From assembly GCA_049794535.1 (NCBI GenBank), contig JBARCX010000209.1:1-18368 (forward strand): a DNA stretch of 18,368 nucleotides, written 5' to 3'. Of this stretch, positions 14,976 to 18,368 are shown in pieces; positions within the stretch are counted from its first letter, which is position 1; every line of letters starts with the position of its first letter. The notes under the pieces are model-generated. The model ran no database searches, was not told the origin of the DNA, and was given only the letters and a program-made list of their open reading frames with translations. A program made the position numbers and the translations under genes. This DNA is from JBARCX01 sp049794535 (GTDB taxonomy: Bacteria > Pseudomonadota > Gammaproteobacteria > Xanthomonadales > Rhodanobacteraceae).

Positions 14976-16967
14976 TTACCACCCCATACCCACGCCAATC
15001 CCGGCATTCACTTCACTACCGGAAGCCGAGCCACCAAACGTCACGTTGAGGTTCGGACGGATCGAACGGGAGTAACCCGCGGCAATCGCTGACTTGCCAC
15101 CCTGATTACCTACACCCACACCAATACGATTCGGGGTGTTGATGCCCTGCGTGCTGAACGCCATCTGCGACATCGCCGCACTCATGGCACCGACGCGGCT
15201 GATGCGCACGTCTTGCTGGTTGAAGCGATTGTTCACATCGCCCTTGAACTGATCCAGCGATTGGCTCACCGCATCCACACGGTTATCGGTATAGGCATTG
15301 GCTGCCTGGATGGACTCCTGCACCAGCGCATTCACCTGGCCCACGTTTGCTGCATCTGTCGGAGCCACACCCGTACCCACGTTGCTGATCGCATTGCCGC
15401 CAGCGTCGTTACCTACGCCATCACCCGGGCCACCCGTGCCAGGGCCACCAATCGAACCATCGGCAATGCCGGATTCGATCGCACCTACGCGCCCATCCAA
15501 GCTACCGATCTGACCTTGCAGCTGATCACGTAGATCCGAAATCTGACCACCGTTGATCGCGTCTGTGCTACCCGATGCGATCTGGCCGGGTGCCAGGTTG
15601 GTCAGCAACGTACCGTTCGTACCACCCAGGGTGACCTGCGAGAGTGTCGCATCGGTATACACAACGGCGCCCAAGGCCTCGCCATCCCGATCAACCAGGC
15701 CGATAGCCTCCAGCTGAGCAAGCGTCACGGCGTCGTTACCGTTGACCGCGTTTGCGACACCGGTCAGCACGCGATCACCGGCCGTGCCGCTGAAGTTCAC
15801 TGCATTGCCGCCGGTGCTCGCACCTACCGTCAAGTCAGCCGTGCCCGTAGCCTGTTGCACCAGACCGATCGTGCCACTGCCCAGATCATTCTTTAGATCT
15901 GTGATATCGCTGGCATTGGTCGCAATGTTGGACGTGTTAGCCGTAACGTTGGCGTTGGCTGCTGTCAGCGCATCATCCAGCCCAGTCAACGCATCAGCGA
16001 TGTTCGTCGACGTACCACCGTTGGCCAGAGTGTACGTTGGATCCTTGAGCATGCCCGTCGTTGGGTCAATCTCAGCACCACCACCCAAAGCAGCCGCAAC
16101 CGACGAAAGCTGGCTTACGTTCACAGCGTCGGTACCCTGCGTACCGGCGGCCATGTTGACGATTTGACTGTTTGTCGTGCCATTACCCACGGACACGGTG
16201 TTGTTGCGATTCGCGACTGCGCTGGCGCCAAGCGCTACCGCGTTGGTGATGTTTGCATTAACCGTTGCACCCGTACCAAGGGCCATCGAGTTGGTCGCCC
16301 CAGCATTCACTGTTGCAGCGTTACCCAAGGCAATTGCACTCACCGCGCCTGCATTAGCTGTGAAACCCATCGCTGTCGAATTGTTTCCAGCAGCTGTCGC
16401 CTGATCACCCACGGCTAAAGCCGCTGTACCGGCTGCATTAGCCTCAAAGCCTATCGCTGTCGCATAGTTTGCGGTGGCCTTCGCTTGATCACCCACGGCT
16501 AAAGCCGCTGTACCGGTAGCATTGGTAAAATAGCCTATTGCATTGGCGACTAGGCCACTTGCAACGGCGCCAGAACCGATGGCCATTGAGCCATTATTTG
16601 ATGCACTCGCAGCGGTGGCACCAGAGCCCGGCGTGATCTGAACATAGGTATCGTCCAGTGCGGCCTGAACGCCGATCGGCGAGTTTGCCTGGGTAATACC
16701 AGCCCTTGCACCTGTAGACCGTATCGAACTGCTACCAACACAACCCGTCGATGCGTCCAAATCGTCGGATGCGCATTCTGAAATTTGTGTTTCTGTGGAG
16801 CTGGCGTCCTCAGTCGCCATGGCTGCGCCAGCACCCATGCTCAACGCAAGCGCCACGGTGATAGCCGCTGCAATGCCGCCTGTCTTCTTGCGACCCTTGG
16901 CCAGTTCCGAAGCCACTACGCACTTGCCTGTGGTGGCGTGCCGTACAAGCTTATAAATCGTGTTCAA
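14976..16967 (-). CDS. Trimeric autotransporter adhesin (YadA/Hia type), gene 2
   Basis: 663 residues from a TTG start at 16967 chosen by homology to gene 1 (L/MNTIYKLVRHATTGKC, ELAKGRKKTGG) and by GAGGT 6 nt upstream. The frame stays open upstream to 17183, so a longer product from ATG 17051 cannot be excluded. The signal-peptide core AAAITVALALSMGAGAAMA ends near A51; C65 and C76 sit exactly as in gene 1. Head repeats lie at about 125-250, with a 31-bp direct repeat inside. The neck (QIVNMAAGTQGTDAVNVSQL) is at about 265-290 and the stalk has a VNFSGTAGDRVLTGVANAV block. The coiled coil (NAYTDNRVDAVSQSLDQFKG) is near 560, then the anchor at about 610-663, ending GIGVGMGW with a terminal Trp. 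The ESPR has Arg where Trp9 is conserved. The anchor is clearly different from that of genes 1 and 3. Confidence 0.92.
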   Translation of the reverse strand: MNTIYKLVRHATTGKCVVASELAKGRKKTGGIAAAITVALALSMGAGAAMATEDASSTETQISECASDDLDASTGCVGSSSIRSTGARAGITQANSPIGVQAALDDTYVQITPGSGATAASASNNGSMAIGSGAVASGLVANAIGYFTNATGTAALAVGDQAKATANYATAIGFEANAAGTAALAVGDQATAAGNNSTAMGFTANAGAVSAIALGNAATVNAGATNSMALGTGATVNANITNAVALGASAVANRNNTVSVGNGTTNSQIVNMAAGTQGTDAVNVSQLSSVAAALGGGAEIDPTTGMLKDPTYTLANGGTSTNIADALTGLDDALTAANANVTANTSNIATNASDITDLKNDLGSGTIGLVQQATGTADLTVGASTGGNAVNFSGTAGDRVLTGVANAVNGNDAVTLAQLEAIGLVDRDGEALGAVVYTDATLSQVTLGGTNGTLLTNLAPGQIASGSTDAINGGQISDLRDQLQGQIGSLDGRVGAIESGIADGSIGGPGTGGPGDGVGNDAGGNAISNVGTGVAPTDAANVGQVNALVQESIQAANAYTDNRVDAVSQSLDQFKGDVNNRFNQQDVRISRVGAMSAAMSQMAFSTQGINTPNRIGVGVGNQGGKSAIAAGYSRSIRPNLNVTFGGSASGSEVNAGIGVGMGW
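16402..16516 (-). repeat. 31-bp direct repeat inside the head of adhesin gene 2
   Basis: Identical 31-bp segments at 16402-16432 and 16486-16516, offset 84 nt (28 codons, two 14-residue head repeats), encoding (T)AALAVGDQA. A diverged third copy occurs in the gene 1 head near 14020-14056. Confidence 0.85.
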
Positions 16968-17209
16968 TGGAATACCTCGTTCTTGAGTCAATGGGCCACG
17001 CGGAAGTTGCATGGCAAATGGCTGGTATCGAGGTAGCGCCACGATACCCATGTCATCACGTGAATAACCGTTACCGATGGGTATATGTCGGCGCACTAAG
17101 CGCTGGCGGGGCCTCTTGCCCACCCTGGCTGAGCGTCTTGCCCAGCCAACTGCCCGCACAGGGCAGCGTTGTTTGTTCAACATGGGTATTAGAATGTTTT
17201 AGGCTTTTC
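16968..17209 (-). promoter_or_regulatory. Conserved leader region of adhesin gene 2
   Basis: Aligns with the gene 1 leader: AAAAGCCTAAAACATTCTAATA, split here as AAAAGCCTAAAA and TCTAATA, then GAACAAACAACGCTGCC with a hairpin CTGCCC...GGGCAG, a second hairpin GGCTGGGC...GCTCAGCC, ATGGGTATCG, CTACCTCGAT, and GGCCCATTGA before the ribosome site. It contains the in-frame ATG at 17051. Between 17210 and 17351 I see no gene; this stretch probably holds the gene 2 promoter. Confidence 0.5.
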
Positions 17210-17351
17210 CACCGACATGCGATTACTACGAAGAAGTTATTGAGATTCTTTTGAGAATTAGCATCGCGCGAGTGCGGCAATACCCTCGGGTAACCGCCCG
17301 TTGAGACACCGCCTATGCCAGCGTGGATCATTTTCTTATATTGAAAACACG

Positions 17352-17384
17352 AAAAAGCCGGCACTCGAAAGCACCGGCTTTTTC
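17352..17384 (-). terminator. Intrinsic terminator of adhesin gene 3
   Basis: AAAAAGCCGG (about 17352-17361) pairs with CCGGCTTTTT (about 17374-17383), with the inner loop containing CTCGAAAG. Nearly identical to the gene 1 terminator. Confidence 0.87.
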
Positions 17385-17410
17385 ACTTCAAACAACACTA
17401 CATCGCGGCG

Positions 17411-17486
17411 GTAGATTGGGTGGGCTTGCGAACCCCAACGTCGAAGTACCTCCATGTTGGGTATCGCGTTGCTCCACCCAACCTAC
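17411..17486. repeat. Palindromic element downstream of adhesin gene 3
   Basis: Arms GTAGATTGGGTGGGC and GCTCCACCCAACCTAC with complementary inner parts, about the same spacing from gene stop and terminator as the copy at 12075-12151. The whole 3' flank, not only the gene end, is therefore duplicated. Confidence 0.75.
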
Positions 17487-17519
17487 GCAACTACATCACT
17501 TCGTGATAGCTAACGGTGA

Positions 17520-18368
17520 TTACAAATCCACACCGAAACCAATGCCCACCGAAGTCTCCGAGCCGCTGAACGCGCCACCGATGCTCATACGCGTACGCTC
17601 GCCGAGGGTATTGGCATAACCGACGGCCATGGCAGCCTTGCTGTTCTGCACACCTACGCCTACTGCTACACGACCACGGCCATTCGTAACGCCCGCCGCA
17701 TTGATCGCCATCTGCGTGTTCGCCGCACCCATCGCACCGATGCGATCGAGTCGGTTATCGAGACGTTGGAAGCGCTGATTCGTGTCGTTCTTGAAGTTAT
17801 CCAACGAATCGCTCAGCGCATTCACGCGATTGTCGGTGTAGGCATTAGCCGCCTGCAGCGACTCCTGCACCAGTGAATTTACCTGGCCCAGGTTGGCTGC
17901 ATCCGTCGGCGCCACACCGGCCCCCACGTTGGTGATCGGCGCACCGCCAGCGTCGTTACCCACGCCACCGCCACCACCACCGCCGATCGAACCATCCGCA
18001 ATACCATCTTCGATCGCACCAACACGCCCATCCAAGTTACCGATCTGACTTTGCAGCTGATCGCGCAGATCCGAAATCTGGCCACCATTGATCGCGTCTG
18101 TGCTGCCCGATGCGATCTGGCCCGGTGCCAGGTTGGTCAGCAACGTGCCATTCACGCCACCCAGGGTGGCCGTCGCAAGCGTTAGATCGTCGTATACCAG
18201 TGCCCCCAGCTCTTTGCCGGTGTAGTCGATCAAACCGGTCGCCTTCAACTGCGCAATGGTGACGGCATCGCTGTCGTTGACACCGTTCGCCACGCCGGTC
18301 AATACACGCGCGCCGCCGGTGCCGGTGAAATCCACCGCAGTGCCGCCCGTGCTGGCGCCCACCGTGAG
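17520..18368 (-). CDS. Trimeric autotransporter adhesin, gene 3 (C-terminal part; N-terminus beyond window)
   Basis: 283 codons are visible, open at the right edge (LTVGASTGG...). The visible N-terminal half is a stalk with GTGGARVLTGVANGVNDSD, a beta block (YDDLTLATATLGGVNGTLLT), and NLAPGQIASGSTDAINGGQ, all closely matching gene 2. After a Gly-rich linker (IGGGGGGGVGNDAGG) the sequence switches to gene 1: VNALSDSLDNFKNDTNQRFQ, RLDNRLDRIGAMGAANTQMA and the anchor RGRVAVGVGVQNSKAAMAVG through GIGFGVDL, with only a few substitutions. Anchor strands look complete, so the gene is probably functional if its N-terminus is. The apparent GTG at 18362 is internal, not a start. It is the same kind of secreted trimeric adhesin as its two neighbours. 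Confidence 0.9.
   Translation of the reverse strand, partial: LTVGASTGGTAVDFTGTGGARVLTGVANGVNDSDAVTIAQLKATGLIDYTGKELGALVYDDLTLATATLGGVNGTLLTNLAPGQIASGSTDAINGGQISDLRDQLQSQIGNLDGRVGAIEDGIADGSIGGGGGGGVGNDAGGAPITNVGAGVAPTDAANLGQVNSLVQESLQAANAYTDNRVNALSDSLDNFKNDTNQRFQRLDNRLDRIGAMGAANTQMAINAAGVTNGRGRVAVGVGVQNSKAAMAVGYANTLGERTRMSIGGAFSGSETSVGIGFGVDL

Noticed and set aside
14560..17209. c-di-GMP (GEMM) or other known riboswitch in the adhesin leaders
   Set aside because: I looked for the conserved GEMM core and GNRA receptor pattern and did not find them; only generic hairpins are visible.
18360..18362. GTG at 18362 as the start of adhesin gene 3
   Set aside because: The frame continues to the window edge and the surrounding residues (LTVGASTGG) align with the interior of gene 2, so this is mid-protein.

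Overview
The window looks like chromosomal DNA from a gammaproteobacterium of the Xanthomonadales, most likely Rhodanobacteraceae (Dyella/Luteibacter/Rhodanobacter-like). This is inferred from the protein flavour (PcnB, 7Fe ferredoxin, GcvR, Bcp), the moderately high GC content, the conserved block bamC-dapA / gcvR-bcp (arranged divergently as in enterobacteria) and the palindromic intergenic repeats. Genus cannot be fixed without a database search.

Left part (1-5700) is housekeeping. It holds the 5' portion of pcnB (minus strand, running off the left edge), a tRNA-Glu(CTC) with a good promoter and terminator, and a FdxA-type 7Fe ferredoxin. Then come the dapA-bamC-like pair (minus), a RimJ/RimL-like acetyltransferase (minus), and gcvR followed by bcp (plus). 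A bidirectional terminator separates fdxA from the bamC-like gene.

Middle part (5700-11800), all plus strand: a PIN-PhoH ATPase; about 500 bp of palindromic repeats holding a decayed remnant of a GIY-YIG gene; an intact GIY-YIG gene whose start abuts the second repeat copy; thiD; a GNAT acetyltransferase; and an LpxO-like hydroxylase. It ends with an ECF41-type sigma factor followed by a CxxC carboxymuconolactone-decarboxylase/AhpD-like gene. Both the sigma gene and the AhpD-like gene are preceded by a TGTCAC-like box, exactly 16 nt, then CGTC. This is the ECF41 promoter pattern and suggests an autoregulated two-gene redox module.

Right part (11800-18368): after a MITE-like palindrome come three tandem trimeric autotransporter adhesin (TAA) genes on the minus strand, the third cut by the window edge. 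Each has its own intrinsic terminator. The first two share a conserved 240-295 nt leader with a possible small ORF, an ESPR-type long signal peptide and a conserved pair of cysteines just after the signal peptide. The third gene is a mosaic: its stalk matches gene 2, while its membrane anchor and 3' flank match gene 1. The cluster looks like a recombining adhesin array and, with the ECF41 module and the GIY-YIG/palindrome unit, is the most interesting content of the window.
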